In this document: one piece after another, positions 14,049-23,703 of the stretch
How the letters are laid out: each line of letters begins with the position of its first letter
Numbering within the stretch: the stretch's first letter is position 1
From: Ilumatobacteraceae bacterium
Lineage (GTDB): Bacteria > Actinomycetota > Acidimicrobiia > Acidimicrobiales > Ilumatobacteraceae
Length of the DNA stretch: 38,026 bases
Reading direction: 5' to 3'
Assembly (NCBI GenBank): GCA_021298195.1
Contig: JAJTEQ010000029.1
Location: forward strand, 1-38,026
Notes under the pieces: generated by a model
What the model was told of the DNA's origin: nothing
The model's input: the letters and a program-made list of their open reading frames with translations, nothing else
Databases searched by the model: none
Translations under genes and position numbers: made by a program

Positions 14049-14723
14049 TCAGGAGGGTCGCAATTCGGCCAACGACCCACCGGTGGAGTTCACCGTGAGC
14101 ACGATCGGTCCGCCGGGGGAATAGGCGATCGCCGACACCGAGCAGGTGCCGATGACGATGCGTTGGAAGAGGTCGATGTGGGTTCCCATGGCATGGGCGA
14201 CGGCGGCCTTGATGGGGTCGGCGTGCGACACGCACACGATGGTTCCGCCTGGGTGCTTCGCGCACAGACGATCGATGGCGGACACCATGCGCGTCTGCAT
14301 CTCGGTGAAGCTCTCACCGGACGGGAAGCGGAAGGTCGACGGAGAGCGCTGCACCGTGGTCCACTCGGGCAATTTCATCAACTTGGAGAGTTCGGCCCCG
14401 GTCCAGTCGCCGAAGTCGCATTCCAGCAATCCCTTGTCGATGATCACGCGTTGGCCGGTGGCCCGAGCGATCGGTGCGGCCGTCTCGCGCGCGCGTTCGA
14501 GCGGAGAGGCGTACACCGCGTCGACCTTGCGCAACACCGAGAGACGCTCGGCGGCCTCCTCGGCTTGCTGGCGCCCGACGTCGGACAGATGAAGACCGGG
14601 GGCGCGTCCGGGGAGCAACTTGCCGGTGGTGGGGGTCTGGCCGTGTCGTACCAGCAACACCAACGTCGCCGCGGGCGGCGCGCTCTTGGCGGACTTCTTC
14701 GGAGCAGGTTTCTTGAGAGCCAT
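14049..14723 (-). CDS. Histidine phosphatase, MSMEG_4193 family (TIGR03848-type)
   Basis: A 224-residue histidine phosphatase (phosphoglycerate-mutase-like) with the catalytic LVLLVRHGQTPTTGKLLPGR, ECDFGDWTG and the second His in VCVSHADPIKAAVAHAMG. A Lys/Ala/Pro-rich leader of about 18 residues (starting MALKKPAPKK) precedes the domain. It is the first gene of the four-gene operon with DUF3090, SCO1664-family and the unknown gene (gaps 7, 6 and 6 nt). The start at 14723 is chosen over the longer open frame, which would run back across the divergent glycosylase gene. A TAGGTT box lies 10 nt upstream. The substrate is unknown. Confidence 0.86.
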   Translation of the reverse strand: MALKKPAPKKSAKSAPPAATLVLLVRHGQTPTTGKLLPGRAPGLHLSDVGRQQAEEAAERLSVLRKVDAVYASPLERARETAAPIARATGQRVIIDKGLLECDFGDWTGAELSKLMKLPEWTTVQRSPSTFRFPSGESFTEMQTRMVSAIDRLCAKHPGGTIVCVSHADPIKAAVAHAMGTHIDLFQRIVIGTCSVSAIAYSPGGPIVLTVNSTGGSLAELRPS

Positions 14724-14733
14724 GATCGATGCC

Positions 14734-14739
14734 AACCTA
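14734..14739 (-). promoter_or_regulatory. Predicted -10 box (TAGGTT) of the phosphatase operon
   Basis: On the minus strand TAGGTT is followed by 10 nt and the ATG at 14723. Only 24 bp separate the two divergent start codons (14723 and 14748), so the glycosylase promoter must overlap this region. Confidence 0.35.
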
Positions 14740-14747
14740 GTGGGGTC

Positions 14748-15470
14748 ATGGTCATCCCGTCTCGTCCGCCTCGATCCGTTCACGTGGGCTCTCCACGTCC
14801 GCGCGCACGAACGTTGGCGACCATCCACGACGACGTGTGCGGGTGTCGAGCGTGTCCGCGTTTGGTGGAATGGCGCGAGGACGTGGCCCGCGAGAAGAGG
14901 GCGGCGTTCGTCGAGGAGACGTACTGGGGACGACCGGTGCCCGGATTCGGTGATCCGAACGCGACCGTCCTGGTGTTGGGTCTGGCCCCGGCGGCTCACG
15001 GCGCCAATCGCACCGGCCGAATGTTCACCGGCGATCGCAGTGGTGATTGGTTGTACCGGGCGATGCACAAAGCGGGGTTGGCCAACCAGCCCGAGTCGTT
15101 GCACGCTTCCGATGGTTTGCAACTCAGCGGGGCGTGGGTGACCTCGGCGGTGAAGTGCGCGCCGCCGGACAACAAGCCGGCCAACGACGAACGCGACGAG
15201 TGCCGACCCTTTCTACGCCGCGAACTGGAGGCTCTCGCTCGCCTGCGCGTGGTGGTGTGCCTCGGGGCGTTCGCGTACGAGGCGGCGTGCTCGGAGTTCG
15301 ACGTGAAACCCCGGCCGAAATTCGGTCATGGAGTGGAGGTGACCACCCCGGATGGCTTCGTGCTGGTGTGTTCGTTCCATCCGAGCCAGCAGAACACCTT
15401 CACCGGCAAGCTGACCGAGCCCATGATCGACGCGGTGTTCGCTCGTGCTCGCGCGTTGACGCTCGACTAG
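14748..15470 (+). CDS. udgB: Uracil-DNA glycosylase, family 5 (UdgB)
   Basis: A 240-residue iron-sulfur uracil-DNA glycosylase that removes uracil and some other deaminated bases from DNA. After a basic leader comes the cluster region DVCGCRACPRLVEWRED (Cys31, Cys33, Cys36). Motif A is LVLGLAPAAHGANRTGRMFTG, where the Ala-rich form lacking the usual polar catalytic residue is typical of family 5. The KCAPPDNKPANDERDEC segment supplies a further cysteine, and the final motif CSFHPSQQNTFTGKL is present. ATG 14748 gives the family length; the longer upstream open frame is antisense to other genes. The stop shares the four bases CTAG with the stop of the convergent esterase. Confidence 0.9.
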   Translation: MVIPSRPPRSVHVGSPRPRARTLATIHDDVCGCRACPRLVEWREDVAREKRAAFVEETYWGRPVPGFGDPNATVLVLGLAPAAHGANRTGRMFTGDRSGDWLYRAMHKAGLANQPESLHASDGLQLSGAWVTSAVKCAPPDNKPANDERDECRPFLRRELEALARLRVVVCLGAFAYEAACSEFDVKPRPKFGHGVEVTTPDGFVLVCSFHPSQQNTFTGKLTEPMIDAVFARARALTLD

Positions 15471-16378
15471 GCGTCGAGCGCCGACTTGACCAGCGAAGCG
15501 GCGTGTTCGATGGCCTTCATGCCGTCGTCGACCATCTCGCTCATCGAGAAGAAGCCGTGGATCATCCCCGAGTACCGCGCGAGCGCGCAGGGAACCCCGG
15601 CCTCCATCAGGCGTTGCGCGTAGTTCTCACCCTCGTCGCGCAAGGGGTCGTATTCGGCCGTGATCACGAGAGCGGGCGGTGCGTCGGCCAACACGTGGTC
15701 GGTGGCGAACAAAGGCGACACGCGCGGGTCGGTCTCCGACCCGACGCCACCGCTCAGATAGTGATCGCAGAACCACTTCATGCCGGCGGCCGTCAAGCGG
15801 TATCCCTCGGCGTTCTCGACATAGCTCTGTGACGAACGGGTGGCGTCGGTGACCGGGTAGATGAGCATCTGGTACCTCAGCGGAACCGGAGCGAGGTTCG
15901 CCACCACCGCGGCCAGGTTGCCGCCGGCGGAGTCGCCTCCGACCGCGATGCGGTTCGGATCGACGCCCAACCCCGCCGCGTTCACGTGGGCCCACCGCAA
16001 CGCGTTCACCGAATCCTCGAGTGGTGCGGGGAACGGGTATTCGGGGGCCAATCGGTAGTCGACACTGAGCACCGCGTGACCCGTGGCGCGCGCCAACTTG
16101 CGGCACACGTCGTCGTGGGTGTCGATGCTGCCGAGCACCCATCCGCCACCGTGGTAGTAGACGAGCAACCCGAGCCGAGTCGACGCGCTCGGTCGGTACA
16201 GACGCGCGGGAACGCCACCGGCATCGAGGTCGCGGATCTCGTGGAGCTCCACGGTCGACGGCACGGTCATGGCCGCCATGCCGGCGCGAGCGTCGCCGGG
16301 GCTCTGCGTTTCGAGCGCCGGGATGTTCAGGGCCGCCAGGCCCTCCAACAGAACGGCGACCTGCGGGTGCAACGCCAT
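15467..16378 (-). CDS. Alpha/beta hydrolase, HSL family (acetyl esterase-like)
   Basis: A 303-residue esterase of the hormone-sensitive-lipase family (bacterial family IV). It has the oxyanion motif YYHGGGWVLGSIDTHD, the nucleophile elbow GGDSAGGNLAAV, the catalytic Asp in ITAEYDPLRDEG and the His in MIHGFFSM. It has no signal peptide and probably hydrolyses short-chain esters in the cytoplasm. The ATG at 16378 is chosen since it gives the family start (MALHPQVAVLLEG) and lies just 1 nt after the stop of the upstream FrhB-like gene, so the two are cotranscribed. A longer upstream extension is Arg-rich and only shadows that gene. Confidence 0.9.
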   Translation of the reverse strand: MALHPQVAVLLEGLAALNIPALETQSPGDARAGMAAMTVPSTVELHEIRDLDAGGVPARLYRPSASTRLGLLVYYHGGGWVLGSIDTHDDVCRKLARATGHAVLSVDYRLAPEYPFPAPLEDSVNALRWAHVNAAGLGVDPNRIAVGGDSAGGNLAAVVANLAPVPLRYQMLIYPVTDATRSSQSYVENAEGYRLTAAGMKWFCDHYLSGGVGSETDPRVSPLFATDHVLADAPPALVITAEYDPLRDEGENYAQRLMEAGVPCALARYSGMIHGFFSMSEMVDDGMKAIEHAASLVKSALDA

Positions 16379-16379
16379 G

Positions 16380-17567
16380 TCAGTGCGCGGCCGGGGCCGA
16401 TCCGTCGGCCTTCTTCTTCGGCGGCGGCACACCGACGCTGGGGGCCTTGTCGGCCCATTCGGGCCAACGGCGACGGCTGACGATCGAGAGGGTGCGCAGC
16501 AGCTTCATGGCCACCTCGTCCTCCTGGGCCGGGCGGGCTTCGATGACCCCGTCCTTGATCATGCGATTGATCACTTCCTCACCGAGTTCGGTGCGCACGA
16601 TCGTGAGGGTCCAGTCGTTGTCCTTTCCGATTCCACCGGTGGCGATGTCGCTGTGCTCGGCGGCGAAGTCGGGGCAGCTCTTGCAACCCTCGCGGGTCCA
16701 CTGGTGGCATTCCTTCAGATCGATCTCGTGGTACGAGCCGTCCTTCATCCAGATCTGGAAGACGCCCTTGATGTTCATCTTCACCATGTCCTGCTTCTTC
16801 AGGCCGTACTTGGCCTCGAAAAGTTCGGGGAAGATGGCGTCGTCGAAGGTCTTGGAGCACAGCAGGCCGATGTTGAACAGGAACGGCTTGGACACCTTGC
16901 CGGCCTTGCGGTCCCACATGACGGGCGGCGACGAGGTCTGGCAACCCATGCCGACCAACGCGAGACGACTGAGACCCTGTTCCTTCGCTTCGCGCAGCGC
17001 GAGCGGGTTCGCACAATACGTGTAGCGCGAACCGGCGGTGGCCAGCACTTCTTCCTTGTTGCGCGCCAACGCGGGCTTGGCCTTCCACGCATCGTCGGGT
17101 TCCACGCCGCTCACGAGCGCGGCCTCGATGTAGTCGTTCTCGAGCAACCAGATGAGCATGGCCGAGACGAATCCACCGTCCTGACCCTTCTCGTGAGCGA
17201 CCTTGTCCGAAGCCCGCGTGAGCAGCAACTGACGCCACACACCGGCCATCTCGTCGGGTTCACGGATGCGACCGAACAGGTGCATGTCGGCCGAGGTCTC
17301 CCAGGCGCGAAAACGCGGGCACGCGCGGGTGCAGGTGGTGCACCCCTTTTCGCCGTGCACGCAGTTGTCGAGGCCCAGCTCCTCCTCGAGGTGGAAGGGC
17401 TTGTACTTGCCCTCCTCGTGCTCGTAACCGATCACGTCGTGCGGGCAGGTGACGACGCACCCCGCACAACCGGTGCACAGACCGGTGGTGATCACCTCGT
17501 TGTAGAGCTCTTTCCACTGGGCGGTCCAGCGTTCGGCTTTGGCGGGGGAGGACTCGGTCACGGTCAT
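16380..17567 (-). CDS. FrhB-type iron-sulfur protein (coenzyme F420 hydrogenase/dehydrogenase beta-subunit family)
   Basis: A 395-residue protein. The N terminus has two [4Fe-4S] motifs: CTGCAGCVVTC (Cys31, 34, 37, 41) and Cys69 with CTTCTRAC (Cys76, 79, 83). The FrhB_FdhB N- and C-terminal domains follow, with DGGFVSAMLIWLLENDYIEAALVSG and the Cys-containing CHQWTREGCKSCPDFAAEHSDIATGGIG. This family transfers electrons between flavin, F420 or ferredoxin and Fe-S partners. Here no hydrogenase subunits are adjacent, so the partner is unknown; an F420-linked role would fit an actinobacterium. The ATG at 17567 is preferred to the TTG three codons earlier because a TAGATT box ends 7 nt before it. 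The gene is divergent from the CoxL-like gene. Confidence 0.85.
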   Translation of the reverse strand: MTVTESSPAKAERWTAQWKELYNEVITTGLCTGCAGCVVTCPHDVIGYEHEEGKYKPFHLEEELGLDNCVHGEKGCTTCTRACPRFRAWETSADMHLFGRIREPDEMAGVWRQLLLTRASDKVAHEKGQDGGFVSAMLIWLLENDYIEAALVSGVEPDDAWKAKPALARNKEEVLATAGSRYTYCANPLALREAKEQGLSRLALVGMGCQTSSPPVMWDRKAGKVSKPFLFNIGLLCSKTFDDAIFPELFEAKYGLKKQDMVKMNIKGVFQIWMKDGSYHEIDLKECHQWTREGCKSCPDFAAEHSDIATGGIGKDNDWTLTIVRTELGEEVINRMIKDGVIEARPAQEDEVAMKLLRTLSIVSRRRWPEWADKAPSVGVPPPKKKADGSAPAAH

Positions 17568-17574
17568 GGATGGC

Positions 17575-17580
17575 AATCTA
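17575..17580 (-). promoter_or_regulatory. Predicted -10 box (TAGATT) of the FrhB-like gene
   Basis: On the minus strand TAGATT is followed by 7 nt and the ATG at 17567, with no Shine-Dalgarno. The transcript is predicted to be leaderless. Confidence 0.55.
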
Positions 17581-17642
17581 CGCTGGTCGGAGGCGGGTCA
17601 TCGGATTCGGCCGATCGCAACCACGATCGAGGGGGACACCAC

Positions 17643-19928
17643 ATGGGCATGATCGGTACTCGGGTGATGCGCACCGAGGACCCGGACCTCGTCACGGGCC
17701 GGGGAACCTTCGTCGACAATCTGGCGCTTCCGGGTGCCACGCACGTGGTGTACGTGCGATCCACCATCGCCCACGGGCGCATGCTCTCGATCGACGCCGA
17801 CGAGGCCCGCACGATGCCCGGTGTGGTGGGCGTGTTCACCGCGGACGACCTGAGCGCCGACGGAATCGGTCCCGTCCCCATCGACATGCCGTTGTTGCCC
17901 GCCGACATCGCTCGTGGTGCGTTGGCCTCCGACACCGTGCGGTTCGTCGGGGAACTGGTGGCCGCGGTGGTGGCCGAGTCGCGCGCCCAAGCCGTGGACG
18001 CCGCCGAACGTGTGCAGGTGGAGTACGAACCGTTGCCGGTGGTGGTGGATGCCGAGGAGGCGATGACCTCGAGCACGCTGCTCTTCCCCGATCGGGGCAG
18101 CAACGTGGTCGTCACCTTGCCCGCACAACGTGAGGTGGACTTCTCGGCCTGCGAGGTGATCGTCGAGAGGCGCATCCTGAATCGCCGCATCGCTCCGAGC
18201 CCCCTCGAGCCGCGCGTGGCGGCCAGCCGTTGGGAAGAACCCGACGAGAACGGTGTGCGACGTCTGACGCATTGGCAGGCGTGTCAGGGCGCCCACCCGA
18301 TCCGGAACCAATTGGCGACTTTCTACGGTCTGCCCGCCGAGCAGATTCGCGTCATCACCCCCGACGTCGGCGGTGGCTTCGGTGCCAAAGCCTTCTTCTA
18401 CCCCGAGGATCTGTTGTTGCCGTGGTTGGCGCGACGAACGAACAGGCCGGTGCGATACACCGAATCGCGCACCGAGAGCATGAACGGTCTCGGGCATGGC
18501 CGGGCCCAGATCCAGGATCTGCGCATCGGTGGCACGCGCGACGGACGCATCCTCGCCTACGAATTGAAGGTCATCCAGGACTCCGGCGCGTATCCGCGTT
18601 TTGGCGCGTTCCTGCCGTTCATGACCGGGGCCATGCTCACGGGCACGTATCACGTCCCCAACGCGGCGATGCACGCCGTCGGAGTTCTCACCAACACCGT
18701 GCCCACGTTGGCGTATCGCGGCGCCGGTCGACCCGAGGCCGCCGCGGCCATCGAGCGCGCCGTCGACATGTTCGCCCACGAGATCGGCATGGATCCCGTG
18801 GAGGTGCGGCGTATCAACCTGGTGCCCAAGGACGCCTTCCCGTACAAGAACGCGAACGGAACCGTGTACGACAGCGGCGACTACCCGGGTTCGTTGGACC
18901 TGGCGGTGTCGGCCGCGAACTACGCCGGCTTGCGCGCCGAGCAGCAACGACGGCGCGCGTCCGGGGATCGGGTGCAGTTGGGTATCGGCGTGGCCGTGTA
19001 CGTGGAGATCACCGCCATGTCGGGCGGTTCGGAATTGGGTCTGGTGGAGGTGTTGCTCGACGAGTCCGGCGAGGTGGCCGCCCGCGTGATCACCGGCACC
19101 ACGCCGTACGGACAGGGCCATCGCACGACGTGGGCGATGTTGGTGGCCGATCGCCTCGGTGTCCCGTTCGAGAAGGTGACCGTCGTCCATGGCGACACCG
19201 ATCTGGTGCCGAGCAGCGAGATCACCGGAGGTTCGCGATCGGTGCAATTGGGTGGCACCAACGTGTGGCGCGCCTCGGGTGTGGTGGCCGACAAGGCGCG
19301 CGAGATCGCCGCGCGCTTGCTGGAAGCCGACGTCGCCGACGTGACGCTGGAGGACGGCCGGTTCCACGTTGTGGGCACTCCCGCCATTTCGGTGGGCTGG
19401 ACCGAGGTGTTGGCGTCGGCGGCTCGTGACGGACAACGACTCGACGGCGCTGGTGACTTCATGCAGGCGGGCGGCACGTTCCCGAGCGGTGCCCACATCG
19501 CGGTGGTCGAGGTCGACACCGAGACCGGTGGGGTCCGCTTGCGCGACATGGTGGCGGTCGACGATGCCGGTCGCATCGTGAACACGTTGCTGGCCGAGGG
19601 TCAGGTGCACGGAGGATTGGTGCAAGGAATCGGCCAGGCGTTGTTCGAGGAATTCGTGTACGACGAGGACGGCAACCCGCTCACGGGCAACTTCGCCGAC
19701 TACGGATTCCCGAGCGCGGCCGAGGTACCGAGTTTCGTGACGGTCCACATGGAGTCACCGTCACCACTCAACGACCTGGGGGCCAAGGGCATCGGTGAGA
19801 GCGGCACCATCGGCGCCACCCCCGCGGTGCAGAACGCCGTGGTGGACGCGTTGTCACACCTCGGAGTCCGTCACATCGACTTGCCGTGCAGCGCCCAACG
19901 GGTGTGGGAAGCGATCACGACCGCCTGA
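17643..19928 (+). CDS. Xanthine dehydrogenase family molybdopterin-binding subunit, form II CoxL-like
   Basis: A 761-residue large subunit of the molybdenum hydroxylase family (CO dehydrogenase / aldehyde oxidase type). It starts IGTRVMRTEDPDLVTGRGTFVDNL and has the molybdopterin segment ITPDVGGGFGAKAFFYPED. The active-site loop AYRGAGR is at 357-363, and the end DLGAKGIGESGTIGATPAVQNAV carries the catalytic Glu of GIGESG. AYRGAGR is the form II signature. Form I CO dehydrogenases have AYxCSFR, so CO oxidation is not implied and the substrate is unknown. No medium (FAD) or small (2Fe-2S) subunit gene is adjacent, which is unusual. GAGGGGGAC about 5-13 nt before the ATG serves as ribosome site. 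The open frame continues upstream for over 1 kb, but that part is antisense to the FrhB-like gene. Confidence 0.9.
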   Translation: MGMIGTRVMRTEDPDLVTGRGTFVDNLALPGATHVVYVRSTIAHGRMLSIDADEARTMPGVVGVFTADDLSADGIGPVPIDMPLLPADIARGALASDTVRFVGELVAAVVAESRAQAVDAAERVQVEYEPLPVVVDAEEAMTSSTLLFPDRGSNVVVTLPAQREVDFSACEVIVERRILNRRIAPSPLEPRVAASRWEEPDENGVRRLTHWQACQGAHPIRNQLATFYGLPAEQIRVITPDVGGGFGAKAFFYPEDLLLPWLARRTNRPVRYTESRTESMNGLGHGRAQIQDLRIGGTRDGRILAYELKVIQDSGAYPRFGAFLPFMTGAMLTGTYHVPNAAMHAVGVLTNTVPTLAYRGAGRPEAAAAIERAVDMFAHEIGMDPVEVRRINLVPKDAFPYKNANGTVYDSGDYPGSLDLAVSAANYAGLRAEQQRRRASGDRVQLGIGVAVYVEITAMSGGSELGLVEVLLDESGEVAARVITGTTPYGQGHRTTWAMLVADRLGVPFEKVTVVHGDTDLVPSSEITGGSRSVQLGGTNVWRASGVVADKAREIAARLLEADVADVTLEDGRFHVVGTPAISVGWTEVLASAARDGQRLDGAGDFMQAGGTFPSGAHIAVVEVDTETGGVRLRDMVAVDDAGRIVNTLLAEGQVHGGLVQGIGQALFEEFVYDEDGNPLTGNFADYGFPSAAEVPSFVTVHMESPSPLNDLGAKGIGESGTIGATPAVQNAVVDALSHLGVRHIDLPCSAQRVWEAITTA

Positions 19929-19930
19929 AA

Positions 19931-20299
<369 letters not shown>

Positions 20300-20327
20300 T
20301 CAGTCTTGCGTTCCATGAGGACGGGTG

Positions 20328-21527
20328 TCACTGCGCACCGTGATACGCGGTCTCGCCGTGCTCGGCCAGGTCGAGGCCCCCGGCCTCGCTCTCCTCGGAC
20401 ACTCGCACACCGATGGTCTTCTTCAACGCCACCATGATGCCGTACGTGAGCACGAACGACCACACGATGGCCGCTCCGTTGGCGATGGCCTGCTCCAGCA
20501 ACAGTTTGGCGCTTCCGCCGTAGAAGATGCCTTCCATGAACGCTCCGTCGAAGAACGACGGGTTGGCGAAGAAGCCGATGAGGAGCGAACCGACGAGGCC
20601 GCCCACGAAGTGGACGCCGACCACGTCGAGGGCGTCGTCGTAGCCGAACTTGTGCTTCAGTCGCACCGCGTAGCAGCAGATGACACCGGCGATGAGACCG
20701 ATGAAGATGGGTGAAGGCCCCGAGACGTATCCGGCGGCGGGGGTGATGGCCACCAAACCGGCCACGATGCCCGATGCGGCTCCGAGGTTGGTGGGGTGAC
20801 CGTCGCGCAACCACTCGATGAGGATCCAGGCGAGTCCCGCCGCGGCGGCGGCGAGGAAGGTGTTCATGAACGCCTGGGCCGCGGCGCCGTTGGCGGCCAA
20901 CGCCGAACCGGCGTTGAAGCCGAACCAACCGAACCACAAGATGCCGGTTCCGATCATGACGAGGGGCATCGAGTGCGGGGGAGTCGGCGCGGACTTGCGC
21001 TTGCCCAACACCATCACCGCGGCCAGCGCGGCGATTCCGGCGTTCACGTGGATGGCGGTGCCACCCGCGAAGTCGATGGAGCCACGGTCGGCGAGCCATC
21101 CTCCGTAGACCCACTTGAACACCGGCACGTACACCAGCAACGACCACACCGGCACGAAGATGGCCCAGGCCGAGAACTTCATCCGGTCGGCGACGGCACC
21201 GGAGATGAGCGCCGGCGTGATGGCGGCGAACATGCCGAGGAACGCCACGATGGCCAACGACATTCCGTCACCGGCGACCGTGATGTCCTTCAGGAAGAAG
21301 GAGTCGAATCCCCCGATGAAGTCGTTGTCGAAGGGGGTCTGCGAGAGCGAGTAGCCGACGGCCACCCACAGGATCGGGATGATGAGAACGCAATAGAAGT
21401 TCATCATCAACATGTTCAACACGTTGCGATTGCGGTCCATGCCTCCGTAGAAGAAGGCCAGGCCGGGGGTCATGAACAGGACGAGGGCTGCCGAGATCAG
21501 CACCCACGCGATGTTGCCGCTTTCCAT
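20328..21527 (-). CDS. amt: Ammonium transporter (first copy)
   Basis: A 399-residue Amt/Mep/Rh-family channel with about 11 transmembrane helices. Landmarks are MTPGLAFFYGGMDRNRNVLNMLMMNF, the Amt signature DFAGGTAIHVNAGIAALAAVMVLG, LWFGWFGFNAGSALAANG, and DVVGVHFVGGLVGSLLIG near the second pore His. Unlike the second copy it has no cleavable signal peptide. It is paired with glnK downstream. A GlnR-like array of half-sites lies about 80-105 nt upstream, suggesting induction under nitrogen limitation. The ribosome site GGAGAA is 8 nt before the ATG. Confidence 0.95.
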   Translation of the reverse strand: MESGNIAWVLISAALVLFMTPGLAFFYGGMDRNRNVLNMLMMNFYCVLIIPILWVAVGYSLSQTPFDNDFIGGFDSFFLKDITVAGDGMSLAIVAFLGMFAAITPALISGAVADRMKFSAWAIFVPVWSLLVYVPVFKWVYGGWLADRGSIDFAGGTAIHVNAGIAALAAVMVLGKRKSAPTPPHSMPLVMIGTGILWFGWFGFNAGSALAANGAAAQAFMNTFLAAAAAGLAWILIEWLRDGHPTNLGAASGIVAGLVAITPAAGYVSGPSPIFIGLIAGVICCYAVRLKHKFGYDDALDVVGVHFVGGLVGSLLIGFFANPSFFDGAFMEGIFYGGSAKLLLEQAIANGAAIVWSFVLTYGIMVALKKTIGVRVSEESEAGGLDLAEHGETAYHGAQ

Positions 21528-21605
21528 GGTGTGGTTCTCCGATGGTTCGAGGGGAATGCCGACCTCCGGGGCGGAACGTCGACGTCAGTACCGTAGAAAA
21601 CGCTC

Positions 21606-21632
21606 GTTGCCCGAATGTTTCGGCAATGTGAA
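21606..21632 (-). promoter_or_regulatory. GlnR-like operator upstream of the first amt gene
   Basis: On the minus strand TTCAC-N6-GAAAC-N6-GCAAC, with both spacers exactly 6 bp. The described actinobacterial GlnR pattern alternates GTnAC and GAAAC at 6-bp spacing; the matches here are 3 of 4, 5 of 5 and 3 of 4 defined bases. A fourth box in register (TTTCT) does not match. Confidence 0.5.
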
Positions 21633-21669
21633 GCGATTGTGCGATTCGGCTTCGGTCGGAAAAACGGAC

Positions 21670-21707
21670 GTCCCCGGGTCGGACGCCGAAGCGTTCGACC
21701 CGGGGAC
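21670..21707 (-). terminator. Long GC-rich hairpin terminator after the second glnK
   Basis: A nearly perfect 17-bp stem (12 bp, one G-T wobble, then ACGC/GCGT) capped by CGAA. On the minus strand a TTTTT run follows 5 nt after the stem. It separates the amt2-glnK2 pair from the promoter of amt1. A second small hairpin (CGGAGG-N7-CCTCCG, 21717-21735) lies between it and the stop of glnK2. Confidence 0.75.
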
Positions 21708-21780
21708 TGCCCCTACCGGAGGAGAACCACCTCCGTGTGCCGCCAGCGAATTCGCCGACGAGCCCTTGTCGCGGCACCGA

Positions 21781-23516
<1,736 letters not shown>

Positions 23517-23630
23517 GATTCTCCTTGAGGTTCGGGGTTTGGGGATTTCGACATGCCCAATCCCTGTCCACGCTGACCGGGGCGGTGGGTAATGGTTCCC
23601 ACCGGGCACTCTCGAAACTACGACAGCGAT

Positions 23631-23668
23631 GTTTCCCGAGTGTCCGTGGATTGTTACGAGAGTGTGAG
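23631..23668 (-). promoter_or_regulatory. GlnR-like four-box operator upstream of the second amt gene
   Basis: On the minus strand CTCAC-N6-GTAAC-N6-CGGAC-N6-GAAAC, all spacers exactly 6 bp, ending about 115 nt before the ATG of amt2. The order fits the alternating GTnAC / GAAAC pattern of GlnR sites. The last box is perfect, the second has one mismatch, the first is 3 of 4, and the third is weak. Its presence suggests that 23517-23703 is promoter rather than coding sequence. Confidence 0.5.
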
Positions 23669-23703
23669 CGATGTGTTCGCCGTCGCGATCCGCGTCGGCG
23701 GGC

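Noticed and set aside
16269-17642. N-terminal extension of the CoxL-like protein (frame open for 1.4 kb upstream)
   Set aside because: It is the antisense shadow of the FrhB-like gene; the family start and ribosome site are at 17643.
17598-19748. Long minus-strand open frame opposite the CoxL-like gene (716 codons)
   Set aside because: His/Arg/Gly-rich composition without any domain; a mirror of the GC-rich codon pattern of the real gene.
17643-19928. Bona fide CO dehydrogenase
   Set aside because: The active-site loop is AYRGAGR (form II), not AYxCSFR, and coxM/coxS are absent from the neighbourhood.
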